A DNA stretch of 22,350 nucleotides from Planctomycetaceae bacterium (GTDB lineage: Bacteria; Planctomycetota; Planctomycetia; Pirellulales; Pirellulaceae): positions 1 through 22,350 of the forward strand of contig SXHS01000145.1 in NCBI GenBank assembly GCA_005773145.1, read 5' to 3'. This document shows, one piece after another, positions 7,868-16,380 of the stretch. Below the pieces are notes generated by a model, which made no database searches, was not told where the DNA came from, and saw only the letters and a list, made by a program, of their open reading frames with translations. Position 1 is the stretch's first letter, and the number at the start of each line of letters is the position of its first letter. Made by a program: the position numbers and the translations under genes.

Positions 7868-8434
7868 ATGAACATTATGGAAAACATAACTTCGGCGCTC
7901 GCCGAAAATTGGCACGTTTGGTTGGTGACCGTCGTGTTGATTATCGCCGCGGTCATCGACGGCATTCAACTCAAGGTTCCGAATTGGTTGACGTTCCCGA
8001 TGATTCTGTCGGGCTGGATCTTCAGTTTTTGCTGGATGGGCTGGCCCGGACTGGGCTGGAGCCTGTTGGGGACTGGAGTGGGGCTCGCCCTGCTGCTGCC
8101 TCCCTATGCCGTGGGTGGCATGGGGGCTGGAGACGTGAAGCTGCTGGCAGGCGTGGGAGCGTGGATCCATGCGACACATACATTCTACGCCTTTGGCGTT
8201 TCCGCGGTCGTGGGTGGCCTGATCGCCCTCTTGATGGTTGCCTACCGGCGGGGCTGGCAAAAGCACTCCGACCAGTTCTTTTCTATTCTCAATGAGATCA
8301 TGACGATTCGCGATCCGGAGGCCCTTTCGGAGATCGCGGCAAGGCGAAAGAGTTCCATGTTCCTGCTTCCCTATGGAATTCCCATTGCCATCGGCACGAT
8401 CGCCTACTTCGTGTGGGAGGGCATGCTGCTGTAG
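7868..8434 (+). CDS. tadV: Prepilin peptidase TadV/CpaA (A24 family)
   Basis: This 188-aa inner-membrane aspartyl protease processes Flp and TadE. The two catalytic aspartates are visible: D31 in AAVIDGIQLKVPN after the first membrane helix, and D89 in the GxGD motif GMGAGDVK. It lacks the N-terminal methyltransferase domain of PilD, as is normal for TadV/CpaA. Membrane segments are near residues 15-30, 40-60, 65-80, 90-125 and 165-188. A cytoplasmic insert of about 40 residues (about 128-165) is longer than in minimal CpaA proteins. Start choice is uncertain: ATG 7868 touches a G-run, ATG 7877 would be nine bases further in, and a TTG lies at 7859. Confidence 0.92.
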   Translation: MNIMENITSALAENWHVWLVTVVLIIAAVIDGIQLKVPNWLTFPMILSGWIFSFCWMGWPGLGWSLLGTGVGLALLLPPYAVGGMGAGDVKLLAGVGAWIHATHTFYAFGVSAVVGGLIALLMVAYRRGWQKHSDQFFSILNEIMTIRDPEALSEIAARRKSSMFLLPYGIPIAIGTIAYFVWEGMLL

Positions 8435-8486
8435 TGGAGAGTACTTTCAGCGTTTTGCTGTAACTTAGCCCCCATCAGGTGAACCC

Positions 8487-8966
8487 ATGACAACGCATAC
8501 GCAAGATTTCGCTTTAGCCCCCAATCTACGACGGGCGAATGCGTTCGGCAAGCCGTTGGGATCCAAACCACGCACGGACCGCCGGGGAGCCGCGGTCGTC
8601 GAGTTTGCCGTGGTGGCACCGATCTTCCTGCTGCTGGTCTTGGGAATGATTGAGTTTGGACGAGTGCTGATGGTGCAACAAATGCTCATCAATGCCTCCC
8701 GTGAAGGGGCCCGCGTCGCAGTGCTGGACGGGGCGACCACGGGGGACGTCGAATCAACCGTTGACGATTATCTGGATGGATCGAGTATTTCCGCCGCTAA
8801 TGTAACGGTTACGCCCGATCCACCCAGCAATGCCGGTTTCGGCGATCCTGTCACGGTTAGGGTCACCCTGCCATTTGATCAAGTTTCCTGGCTGCCATCG
8901 CCAATGTACTTATCTGGATACATGATCACGGCTGAGTCCGTGATGCGACGTGAAACGGTTCAGTAA
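8487..8966 (+). CDS. tadE: TadE-like minor pseudopilin
   Basis: This 159-aa protein has a 34-residue basic N-terminal segment ending in DRRG. A TadE-type hydrophobic helix follows (AAVVEFAVVAPIFLLLVLGM and IEFGR, residues 35-59). G34 followed by Glu at +5 (E39) fits processing by the prepilin peptidase. After the helix come the family's QQMLINASREGARVAVL segment and a beta-rich periplasmic part. The leader is unusually long for a pseudopilin. AGGTGA lies 5-6 bases before the ATG. Many Tad loci carry two or three related proteins (TadE, TadF, TadG); only this one is present here. Confidence 0.88.
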   Translation: MTTHTQDFALAPNLRRANAFGKPLGSKPRTDRRGAAVVEFAVVAPIFLLLVLGMIEFGRVLMVQQMLINASREGARVAVLDGATTGDVESTVDDYLDGSSISAANVTVTPDPPSNAGFGDPVTVRVTLPFDQVSWLPSPMYLSGYMITAESVMRRETVQ

Positions 8967-9066
8967 CACCTTGCTAGCGCTGGGGTTGAACCATCTTCAC
9001 GTGGACGCAATGGCGTGACGAACCCGAGATGGGGCAGAACTCAACGGCTGAAACGAGGTGACGGCG

Positions 9067-10191
9067 ATGCGACCCAAATCCATGATGTTGATCGTGATCG
9101 CGTTGGGCTGCGGCCTCATCGCCTCGATCGGGATCAGCCAGGTGATCGATCGGAAGAACACAGGGCCAGCTCCCGGTGAAACGGAGGCCATTTTCGTTGC
9201 CCTTCGTGATATCGGCATCGGCGAAAAGCTGAACGCCCAGATGCTCAAGCTGGAAGAATGGCCCAAAGACAAGACTCCCGAGGGCTCAGTAAAGAAACTC
9301 GAAGATCTGGATGGAAACTATTCCACCCAACCCCTTTATGCCGGTGAGCCGATCCTGTATCGCAAGGTGACCGACAATATTCAGGGCCCGACCTGGAAGA
9401 TCCCGAAGGGTTATCGGGTCATGCCGGTAAAAGTGGCCGTCGACTCGGTTTCCGGTGGGCTGATTCTGCCCGGCGATAAGGTCGATATCTTGGTCTACCT
9501 GAAGAGTGGTAGTGGCATCTCAGCCTCGTCCGCTCAGACGATCCTGACTGAAGTAACCGTATTCGCCGTCAACGACCAAATCAATCGCGAGTCCGATTCG
9601 GAGGGGGGTACCATTCAGGCCAAGACCGTGTCGGTTCTGGTCAAGCCCGATCAGGCTGAAAAGCTGATGCTCGCCGCCGAAATGGGACGCTTACGACTGT
9701 CGCTGCGTCGCGCCGACGACGAAGGCGACGTGGATACCCACGGCGCTCGAGTGGCCGACCTCGGGACGCAAGACGATGGTGCTTGGGGCCCTAGCCGCGA
9801 AGGGAGCACCGCGAAGGCAGCTGGAGCTGGGGCCAGCATGCTGGACTTCCTGCGTGGACAAGGGCCAACCGCGGCCTCCGCCGCGCCGCCTGGCGATCCC
9901 TTGTCCGGCGCGCCCACCGGTGACGCCTTTGTGATGCAAGTCTTCAGCCCGGACGGTGTGTCGCAGTACCACTGGGACGACAAGGTCGGCCTGCCTCGCG
10001 AATTGACGGGCGCCGAATCCGGAACCCTGGCGCCGATCACGAATGGCGCTACCTCGCCGGCTGCCGATTCGGATTCCACACCCCCACCCAGCCTCTCACC
10101 CCCCAGCGGCGATGCGCCGGCCGGGAACAGTGGCAGCGACAGTGCAACCGATGGTGACAGCAGCGATAGCCCCAACGCAGGAGCTGCCTAA
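9067..10191 (+). CDS. cpaB: Flp pilus assembly protein CpaB/RcpC
   Basis: This 374-aa protein starts with a single membrane anchor (SMMLIVIALGCGLIASIGIS, about 5-24). A SAF domain follows (about 40-102; FVALRDIGIGEKLNAQMLKL), then the CpaB/RcpC domain (about 110-218; RVMPVKVAVDSVSGGLILPGD, VLVKPDQAEKLMLAAEMGRL). The last 150 residues are Gly/Ala/Pro/Ser/Asp-rich and probably disordered, longer than in most CpaB proteins. CpaB acts in the periplasm next to the secretin. I chose ATG 9067 because GAGGTG is 6 bases upstream; that same GTG (9058) is a less likely in-frame start. It lies 100 bases after tadE. Confidence 0.9.
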   Translation: MRPKSMMLIVIALGCGLIASIGISQVIDRKNTGPAPGETEAIFVALRDIGIGEKLNAQMLKLEEWPKDKTPEGSVKKLEDLDGNYSTQPLYAGEPILYRKVTDNIQGPTWKIPKGYRVMPVKVAVDSVSGGLILPGDKVDILVYLKSGSGISASSAQTILTEVTVFAVNDQINRESDSEGGTIQAKTVSVLVKPDQAEKLMLAAEMGRLRLSLRRADDEGDVDTHGARVADLGTQDDGAWGPSREGSTAKAAGAGASMLDFLRGQGPTAASAAPPGDPLSGAPTGDAFVMQVFSPDGVSQYHWDDKVGLPRELTGAESGTLAPITNGATSPAADSDSTPPPSLSPPSGDAPAGNSGSDSATDGDSSDSPNAGAA

Positions 10192-10328
10192 CCCTCACAT
10201 TCCCAACGCGACCGTGAAGATCGTGCCCCACGCGGCCGGTTTCCCCTGAACGGAGCCGCCTTGTCTGGGCGAATAGAAGAATCAAGGACGACGATTAACG
10301 TCTTTTTGCTTTGAGCAAGGATGCCAAT

Positions 10329-12065
10329 ATGGACGCGAAGCTTTCCGTATCAGGTCTAGTGCTACGTCTCTTTCTGAGTTGCTCGACGTTGGTCAGCTGC
10401 ACACAGCTGGCGTCGGCTCAGGCAACGGACCCAGCCGGAATCCAATTCCGGGTGCAGGGCCCATCACAGAAGATGGAGATGATCGTCAATTCCAGTCGGA
10501 TCCTCACCATGGACAAGGAGATTCCTCGGGCCATGGTCAACAATACGGAGTTGGTGCGGGTGGTCCCGCTCTCTCCGAACCAGGTGCAAATCTCTGCGGC
10601 GAAACCGGGCGTTACCACGGTGACGTTGTGGGATGAAGACGGCCAGGTCTACTCCGTGGATGTCGTGATCTTCGGCGACGCCCGTGAATTGGAGATGCTC
10701 CTGCAATCGGAGTTCCCGCACGCGGCGTTAAAAGTCCGACCGCTGGCATCCAGCGTTGTGATCAGCGGGTATGTGGACCGACCCGACGTGGTGGGCCAAA
10801 TCGTCACGATGGCCCAGGACTACTACCCCAAGGTCATCAATAACATTCAGGTCGGTGGCGTCCAGCAGGTGGCCCTGCACACGAAGGTCATGGAAGTGTC
10901 GCGTACCAAGCTTCGCGCAGCCGGCTTCGATTGGGCCAACTTCAATGGCGACGACTTTGTCGTCCAAAATGCCGGTGGCCTGATTCGCAGCTTCTCAGGA
11001 TCGGCCCAGTCGGTAACCTCCGGCCCGGACGCCAATGTCGTGTTCGGCGTCCTGACGGACTCCAACGCCTTCTTCGGAGTAATTGAGGCGTTGCGGCGGG
11101 ATCAATTGGTGAAGGTGCTGTCGGAGCCCACGTTGGTGACGGTTAGTGGTCGTCCGGCCGCGTTCAACTCCGGCGGCGAGTTCCCCATCATTGTGTCCGC
11201 CGGTTTGGGAACTATATCAACCGAGTTCAAGGAATTCGGTACACGCGTCGATTTCGTGCCAATCGTACTCGGCAACGGCAATATTCGTTTGGAAGTGCGC
11301 CCCGAAATCAGTGAGGTGGACAGCTCACGATCGGTCACGGCCAACGGTGTGGTCATTCCCGGTCTGCGCACCCGCTGGATCGACACCGCGACGGAAATGC
11401 GTGCGGGACAGACGATGGCTCTGGGTGGACTGATTCAAACAAAGCTCGAGTCCCAGAATCGCAGTGTGCCATGGTTGGGGGATATCCCCTTCCTCGGTAA
11501 TGCGTTTCGCCACGTTCGTGAGGACATGAATGAGATCGAGCTATTGATCGTTGTGCGGCCGGAGTTGGTCGACCCGTTGAATCCGGACGAGGTGCCTTGT
11601 GTGGGCCCAGGTCAATCGACACAGTCTCCCCACGATGTGGACCTTTACTTCCGCGGACACCTGGAAGTCCCCAACTGCTGCCCGGATCCCTCGGGTGGCA
11701 ACGGATGCCACACCAACGCCTGGTCCAAGAACTGCGGTGGGGCAGCCTGTGCTGGAGGGGCACCGGCCATGGGTACGGGAATGCCCGAGGGAACCATGAT
11801 GGGACCCAACGGCGAGCTGCCCTCGCCAGCGCCACTGCCGAACGCCGGGGCTCAGATCGGCCCCTATGGATCGCAACCCGTCGTGTCGGGGGGCACCTCG
11901 CAGGCTTTCACGGCGCTGCAGACCGCACGGGCACCAGCTCCCACGGCCTACAATCGATATAGTCCGAGCGGTGCGTCGATTCCGACCACGCAGCGTAGTG
12001 CGGCCGACCGGAGTTTCGTACCGGAGATGATCGGCCCCACTGGCTACGACAACCTGAATAACTAG
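10329..12065 (+). CDS. cpaC: Tad pilus secretin CpaC/RcpA
   Basis: This 578-aa outer-membrane channel subunit has a Sec signal peptide (about 1-30, ending ASA). The pilus-type N-terminal domain (about 40-115) is followed by a BON-like domain (about 118-178) and the secretin core (about 180-412). In the core are VSGRPAAFNSGGEFPI (272-287) and the conserved secretin end VPWLGDIPFLGNAFR (380-394). The tail beyond 415 is unusual: about 160 Gly/Pro/Ser-rich residues with cysteines at 424, 450, 451, 460, 469 and 474. ATG 10329 has AAGGA 7 bases upstream; an in-frame TTG at 10311 is an alternative. It follows cpaB after 137 bases. Confidence 0.93.
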   Translation: MDAKLSVSGLVLRLFLSCSTLVSCTQLASAQATDPAGIQFRVQGPSQKMEMIVNSSRILTMDKEIPRAMVNNTELVRVVPLSPNQVQISAAKPGVTTVTLWDEDGQVYSVDVVIFGDARELEMLLQSEFPHAALKVRPLASSVVISGYVDRPDVVGQIVTMAQDYYPKVINNIQVGGVQQVALHTKVMEVSRTKLRAAGFDWANFNGDDFVVQNAGGLIRSFSGSAQSVTSGPDANVVFGVLTDSNAFFGVIEALRRDQLVKVLSEPTLVTVSGRPAAFNSGGEFPIIVSAGLGTISTEFKEFGTRVDFVPIVLGNGNIRLEVRPEISEVDSSRSVTANGVVIPGLRTRWIDTATEMRAGQTMALGGLIQTKLESQNRSVPWLGDIPFLGNAFRHVREDMNEIELLIVVRPELVDPLNPDEVPCVGPGQSTQSPHDVDLYFRGHLEVPNCCPDPSGGNGCHTNAWSKNCGGAACAGGAPAMGTGMPEGTMMGPNGELPSPAPLPNAGAQIGPYGSQPVVSGGTSQAFTALQTARAPAPTAYNRYSPSGASIPTTQRSAADRSFVPEMIGPTGYDNLNN

Positions 12066-12071
12066 ATAATT

Positions 12072-12127
12072 TCTCCAACCGCTGTGGCGACTTCCATTGC
12101 AAAGCCGATGGCCATAGCGGTTGGAGA
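12072..12127 (+). other. Long stem-loop between cpaC and cpaE
   Basis: TCTCCAACCGCTGTGGC (12072-12088) pairs with GCCATAGCGGTTGGAGA (12111-12127): 17 bp with one G-U pair and a 22-base loop, starting 7 bases after the cpaC stop. No T run follows, so it is not a standard terminator. It may stabilise the upstream message or be a processing site. Confidence 0.65.
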
Positions 12128-12259
12128 CCGCGCGGACGGGGCGGTGGCAGTAGCGAGCCAACGTCCGCTCCTCGGTCGCTTACCAACCTAGAGTTACACA
12201 AATGCGGCGGGACGTTCTCGCGCACCTTTGGCTCCGGCCTCGACTGGTTGAAAGTATCC

Positions 12260-13495
12260 ATGGGCAGCGTGCTGCGGTTGGCAATTGTCGATCCGAACGA
12301 CGGCTCACGTGAGGTGCTGAAAAAACTGCTCCTGGGCATGGAATCCATTTGGCTCGAGGCCGAATGTTCTCGCTATGAGTTTTTTCCGGACGTCGTGCAG
12401 CAAACTGAGCCGGATGTGGGGATCGTCGCCCTCGACAATCAACCGCAGAAGGGCCTGGACCTGATTCAGCGGCTATCGCAGGAATCGCCTGCCTGCAGCG
12501 TGCTGGTGCTGAGTAGTGTCTCGGACGGACAGCTGATTCTCAGTGCGATGAGGGCCGGGGCAAAGGAGTTCTTGCCCGCCCCCTTCAAGGCGGAAGATGT
12601 TGCCAGCGCGTTGGACCGGATTGACCGGCAGCGAATTGGTGGGCGGATCGGCAAGTCCCGCACTTGTAGCATTTTCGCGATTGCGGGTGCCAGCGGTGGA
12701 GTGGGCACAACCAGTCTGGCCGTGAATTTGGGATGCGCTCTGGCCAGCAACCCCGACAATTCGGTGGTACTCATCGACCTCGATCTGTCCTTGGGTGATG
12801 CCGACGTGTTTCTGGACGCCATTCCGGACTACACGCTTTCGGATGTGGCGCAGAATATCAAACGTCTCGATTTCACCTTGTTAAAACGGTCCCTGACCAA
12901 ACACGCCTCCGGCCTTTATCTGCTGCCGCGCCCCGTGCAATTGCAAGACATGGGGCTGATCACACCCGATGATCTGCGCCGGGTCTTCGGACTGCTGAAG
13001 GCTTCTTTCTCCCATTTGGTCGTGGACCTGTCCAAGCGATACAGCGAATTGGATTTGCTGGCGGCCGAAGAAGCGACCCAGGTGCTGCTGGTGACTCAAC
13101 TCGATTTACCCTGCCTGCGCAATGTCGTGCGTTTGATGAGTTCGTTTGAGGAACTCGAGGGTTTGAAGGACAAGATACGCATTGTCGTCAATCGCGTTGG
13201 TTTGGATTCAGGCCAGATCAGTTTGAAGAAGGCCCAAGAAACCATCGGTGCCGAGGTGTTCTGGCAAGTCCCCAACGACTACCGCCTGATGGTAGAGGTC
13301 CGCAACAATGGCGTTCCTCTTGTGACCCAGGCGCCCCGGTCCGCGATCACACAGTCCATTGTCAGCTTGGCGCGTGCCCTCGATGGCACGGTTCTCGAGG
13401 AACAACCCGGAGATAAGAGCGGTCTGGGACGCTGGCTGAGCTTCCTACCGAAAAAGGCGAAATCGGACCCCCCGCGCGAAAAGCAGCCCACCTAG
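12260..13495 (+). CDS. cpaE: CpaE/TadZ-type ParA/MinD-like ATPase with degenerate receiver domain
   Basis: This 411-aa protein pairs an N-terminal receiver-like domain (about 5-120) with a ParA/MinD ATPase domain (about 135-385), the layout of CpaE/TadZ, which place the Tad machine at the pole or envelope site. The receiver keeps acidic D11 and D14 and a possible D59. The usual lysine before PF is alanine (LPAPF, A107), so classical phosphotransfer is doubtful. The Walker A is GASGGVGTTS (143-152): GGVGTTS replaces the GGxGKT of MinD and lacks the second lysine, and the deviant-Walker signature lysine is also absent. The following LIDLDLSLGDADVF segment (171-184) is kept. ATG 12260 is preferred over TTG 12248; the ribosome binding site is weak in both cases. 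Confidence 0.9.
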   Translation: MGSVLRLAIVDPNDGSREVLKKLLLGMESIWLEAECSRYEFFPDVVQQTEPDVGIVALDNQPQKGLDLIQRLSQESPACSVLVLSSVSDGQLILSAMRAGAKEFLPAPFKAEDVASALDRIDRQRIGGRIGKSRTCSIFAIAGASGGVGTTSLAVNLGCALASNPDNSVVLIDLDLSLGDADVFLDAIPDYTLSDVAQNIKRLDFTLLKRSLTKHASGLYLLPRPVQLQDMGLITPDDLRRVFGLLKASFSHLVVDLSKRYSELDLLAAEEATQVLLVTQLDLPCLRNVVRLMSSFEELEGLKDKIRIVVNRVGLDSGQISLKKAQETIGAEVFWQVPNDYRLMVEVRNNGVPLVTQAPRSAITQSIVSLARALDGTVLEEQPGDKSGLGRWLSFLPKKAKSDPPREKQPT

Positions 13496-14014
13496 AGCGA
13501 GTGGCGCGGGCTTCCACCCTGCAACGGTCAGCCGAGCATTACCGCTGGCACCGCCTGACCGTTACCACCCCCGGGGAACGCCTTTAGGTTCTGCGTCTGC
13601 GCACGCGAGTGGGGTCGATTCCCACCGTCACCCGAAGCGTCAGCGAGGGAAGATAAAAACCGTCGGCGAGCGAAATCGCGAAATTCACATCCGTCAGCAC
13701 CAACCTTGGGCAACGCATGTGCCAAGTTTGGCGCTGTACGGCCTTGGCCGGCCGGTTGCGACGCCACATTTGGCTTAGACCGCACACGCGGTCTAAGCCT
13801 CACAATGCTCGCTCACCCGTCCGATTCTACCCAACCTGTGTTGTTTTCCCAACCACTTGGACCCGAAACGTAGGCTATGTTTTCCTGGAAGTAATGCGCG
13901 GCGTGAGATCACCCCACCGAATTGCGTAGCGTACCGATCAGAGGACGAGCTGAGACCACGGGCCGCTGTGAGCCGCGCGGTACAGGTCATGGAGCTAGAG
14001 GAGAGACGCGGGAC
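13496..14014. other. 519-bp gap inside the Tad locus, rich in inverted repeats
   Basis: I see no supported gene. Structures include a 9-bp inverted repeat (AACGGTCAG 13523-13531, CTGACCGTT 13555-13563), a 5-bp hairpin with 7-base loop (13609-13625), and a perfect 12-bp hairpin at 13772-13799. The segment ACCCGAAGCGTCAGCGAGGG (13630-13649) resembles a short dispersed intergenic repeat that I remember from Pirellula/Rhodopirellula-type genomes; this is memory, not a search. The gap suggests that cpaF-tadB-tadC form a separate transcription unit, though I found no convincing promoter. Confidence 0.45.
13772..13799. other. Perfect 12-bp hairpin with ACAC loop
   Basis: GGCTTAGACCGC (13772-13783) and GCGGTCTAAGCC (13788-13799) are exact complements with a 4-base loop. 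No T run follows on either strand. It may be a terminator of a non-canonical kind, an RNA-stability element, or a protein-binding dyad upstream of cpaF. Confidence 0.7.
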
Positions 14015-15334
14015 ATGAAAGCCACATCGCCACGCTCGAAGGTCGAAACGTCGAAGTCCGACGAGTTTGACAGTCTGAAGCGACGGATCCACAACAAACT
14101 CGTGGACAAGCTGGATCTCACGCGAGTTGGCGAACTCGAAGGAGACGTGCTGCAGCGCGAGATTCGCCGCGTCATCGAGCATCTGTGCGACCAAGAAGAC
14201 ACTCTGCTCAATCGCAATGAACGCGAGCGGCTGATCGACGAAGTACTCGATGAAACATTCGGCTTCGGGCCTCTGGAATTGTTGTTGAAGGACAGTGCTG
14301 TTTGCGACATCCTCATCAACGGCCCTAAGCACATCTACGTGGAACGCCGGGGCAAGATGGAGCGGACCAATGTCGAGTTCCGCGACAATGCGCACCTGAT
14401 GCAGATCATCGATCGGATCGTGTCGAAGGTCGGCCGACGTGTGGACGAAACATCACCGATGGTCGACGCGCGTCTCCCAGATGGCTCGCGCGTGAACGCC
14501 ATCATCCCTCCCTTGGCCTTGGATGGAGCCGCCGTCTCGATTCGGCGATTCGGCGCCAACCCGCTAAAACTGGAAGATCTCCTCAATTACAAGGCTTTCA
14601 CTCCCGAGATGGTCATGTTGCTCGAAGGGGCCATTAAGGCCCGCTTGAATATGATCATCTCCGGGGGTACCGGCTCCGGCAAGACGACACTCTTGAATAC
14701 ACTGTCCAGCTTCATTTCCAATGCGGACCGCATCATCACCATCGAGGATGCGGCGGAACTCCAGCTGCAGCAAGACCACGTCGTGCGATTGGAGACGCGT
14801 CCCCCCAACATCGAGGGTCGTGGTGGCATCACCGCCACGGATCTGGTTCGCAATGCACTGCGTATGCGTCCCGAACGTATCATCATCGGTGAGTGCCGCG
14901 GTCCGGAAACACTCGATATGTTGCAGGCCATGAACACAGGCCACGAAGGATCCATGACTACGATCCACTCCAATACGCCGCGGGATGGTATCGCGCGTAT
15001 GGAAACTATGATTATGATGGCCGGCTTTGATCTGCCGATTAAGGCCATGCGCCAGCAGATTGCCAGTGCTGTGGATATAATCATCCAGGCCAGCCGTCTG
15101 CAAGGCGGCAAGCGTCGCGTGACCCATATCACCGAGGTGGTGGGTATGGAACAGGATACCGTGGTGATGCAGGATATTTACCTGTATCAACAAGATGGCA
15201 TTGACGAAAACGGCGACGCGCGGGGAAGTTTTGTGTCCACCGGCGTGCGGCCGAATTTCATGGATCGCTTGGAGTCTGCGGGCGTGCGCCTCCCAGCAAG
15301 CGCCTTCCGGCAGCGCGTTATGTTGCGAGATTAA
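14015..15334 (+). CDS. cpaF: Tad pilus motor ATPase CpaF/TadA
   Basis: This 439-aa cytoplasmic hexameric ATPase powers Flp pilus assembly. It has the N-terminal helical region and the CpaF-specific [20 protein letters not shown] (85-104). The Walker A is GGTGSGKTT (217-225, K223). An Asp-box region [12 protein letters not shown] (240-251), the Walker [10 protein letters not shown] (288-296, E293) and the His box [11 protein letters not shown] (309-319) follow. Length fits CpaF/TadA. I chose ATG 14015 because the N-terminal sequence from there resembles family members and GGAGAG lies about 12 bases upstream; an earlier in-frame start at 13922 would add an Arg/Gly-rich segment with no family likeness. 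tadB follows after 62 bases. Confidence 0.95.
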   Translation: MKATSPRSKVETSKSDEFDSLKRRIHNKLVDKLDLTRVGELEGDVLQREIRRVIEHLCDQEDTLLNRNERERLIDEVLDETFGFGPLELLLKDSAVCDILINGPKHIYVERRGKMERTNVEFRDNAHLMQIIDRIVSKVGRRVDETSPMVDARLPDGSRVNAIIPPLALDGAAVSIRRFGANPLKLEDLLNYKAFTPEMVMLLEGAIKARLNMIISGGTGSGKTTLLNTLSSFISNADRIITIEDAAELQLQQDHVVRLETRPPNIEGRGGITATDLVRNALRMRPERIIIGECRGPETLDMLQAMNTGHEGSMTTIHSNTPRDGIARMETMIMMAGFDLPIKAMRQQIASAVDIIIQASRLQGGKRRVTHITEVVGMEQDTVVMQDIYLYQQDGIDENGDARGSFVSTGVRPNFMDRLESAGVRLPASAFRQRVMLRD

Positions 15335-15396
15335 GCGGGTAAAAAGGGTCCGCGGAAACCCCGCCGAGGGGCTTACGCTGGGGAGAGGCCAACGTC

Positions 15397-16368
15397 ATGT
15401 TCTCGATCGTCATTATCATCGCGGCATTTGTCGGAGTTGCCGCCCTCGTGCTGGGCGTGGGAACTATGTTTCGCGGACCGGCCGACGAAGCAGTCGAAGA
15501 TCGTTTGGATGTGCTGGCCGGGAACGCCCTGCCCGCCCACCGGGGCTCGCACTCGAACGACGATCCCGGACTGTTGTCCAGTCCCCTGGATGATATGCCC
15601 GACATGTTGGAGCAGATGTTCTCTCGCGTGACCAACGTGAGGCTGCTGCTCGATCAGGCCGATGTCAACATGGCTCCCACCACGTTCCTGACGATCGTCT
15701 TGGGACTGGCGGGTGCCGGCTTGGCCGTGGGCATGGTCACCCGGCTCCCGTTCTACGTCATCCCCTTTATTGCTCTCACCTTGGCCGCCATTCCGATCGC
15801 AGCCGTCTGCTTCAAGCGAAGCGCTCGTTTCAAGAAATTCTCCAAGCAACTCCCCGAGGCGCTGGAGTTGGTGGCACGAGCGCTGCGAGCCGGACACAGC
15901 TTGGGTTCCGGTTTTCAATTGGTCGGCAAGGAAATGGCCGATCCCATTGGCACCGAATTCAACCGTATCTTCGAAGAACAAAACCTCGGGATCACGCTGG
16001 AACGCGCCCTGGACGAAATGACGAACCGCATCCCCAACTTGGATTTGCGATTCTTTTCCACAGCCGTGATCCTGCAGCGTCAGACGGGGGGTGATTTGGC
16101 GGAGATTCTCGACAAAATCGGGCATCTCGTCCGCGAGCGTTTCAAGTTGTATGGCCAGATTCAGGCGCTCACCGGGGAAGGTCGTCTCTCCGGCGTCGTG
16201 CTGTTGGCCCTGCCCCCCGTCCTGTTCTTGGTCATGATGAGACTGAACTACAACTATGCCGTGGTGCTGTTTGATGATCCCATGGGACGGCAAATGCTCG
16301 TCGGGGCCGTACTTCTACAGCTCCTCGGGGCGTTGGTCATTCGAAAAATCGTGAATATCAAGGTATAA
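15397..16368 (+). CDS. tadB: Tad pilus platform protein TadB
   Basis: This 323-aa inner-membrane protein has the T2SSF-type layout. It has an N-terminal helix (2-23), a central helix pair (about 97-140), then the cytoplasmic four-helix bundle with the family motif LPEALELVARALRAGHSLGS (152-171) and TGGDLAEILDKIGHLVRER (230-248). A C-terminal helix pair is at about 263-281 and 300-318. TadB and TadC form the platform through which CpaF drives pilin polymerisation. GGGAGAGG (15381-15388) is 8 bases before the ATG. It ends 12 bases before tadC, so the two are cotranscribed. Confidence 0.93.
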   Translation: MFSIVIIIAAFVGVAALVLGVGTMFRGPADEAVEDRLDVLAGNALPAHRGSHSNDDPGLLSSPLDDMPDMLEQMFSRVTNVRLLLDQADVNMAPTTFLTIVLGLAGAGLAVGMVTRLPFYVIPFIALTLAAIPIAAVCFKRSARFKKFSKQLPEALELVARALRAGHSLGSGFQLVGKEMADPIGTEFNRIFEEQNLGITLERALDEMTNRIPNLDLRFFSTAVILQRQTGGDLAEILDKIGHLVRERFKLYGQIQALTGEGRLSGVVLLALPPVLFLVMMRLNYNYAVVLFDDPMGRQMLVGAVLLQLLGALVIRKIVNIKV

Positions 16369-16380
16369 GCGAGCAACGCC

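Noticed and set aside
10287..10307. Stem with TTTTT before cpaC (GACG...CGTC) as a terminator
   Set aside because: The stem is only 4 bp with an 8-base loop, too weak to support the call.
13609..13625. T-arm-like hairpin (GTGGG, 7-base loop GTCGATT, CCCAC) suggesting a tRNA
   Set aside because: No matching acceptor, D or anticodon arms can be found at proper distances on either strand, and the first loop base is G rather than T.
13528..13803. Minus-strand 91-codon frame in the cpaE-cpaF gap
   Set aside because: It starts inside the perfect hairpin region, has no ribosome binding site and its product is Arg/Pro-rich low complexity.
15373..16293. Minus-strand open frame (306 codons) opposite tadB
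   Set aside because: It is a His/Gln/Gly-rich product typical of the reverse complement of a membrane-protein gene; tadB is certain.
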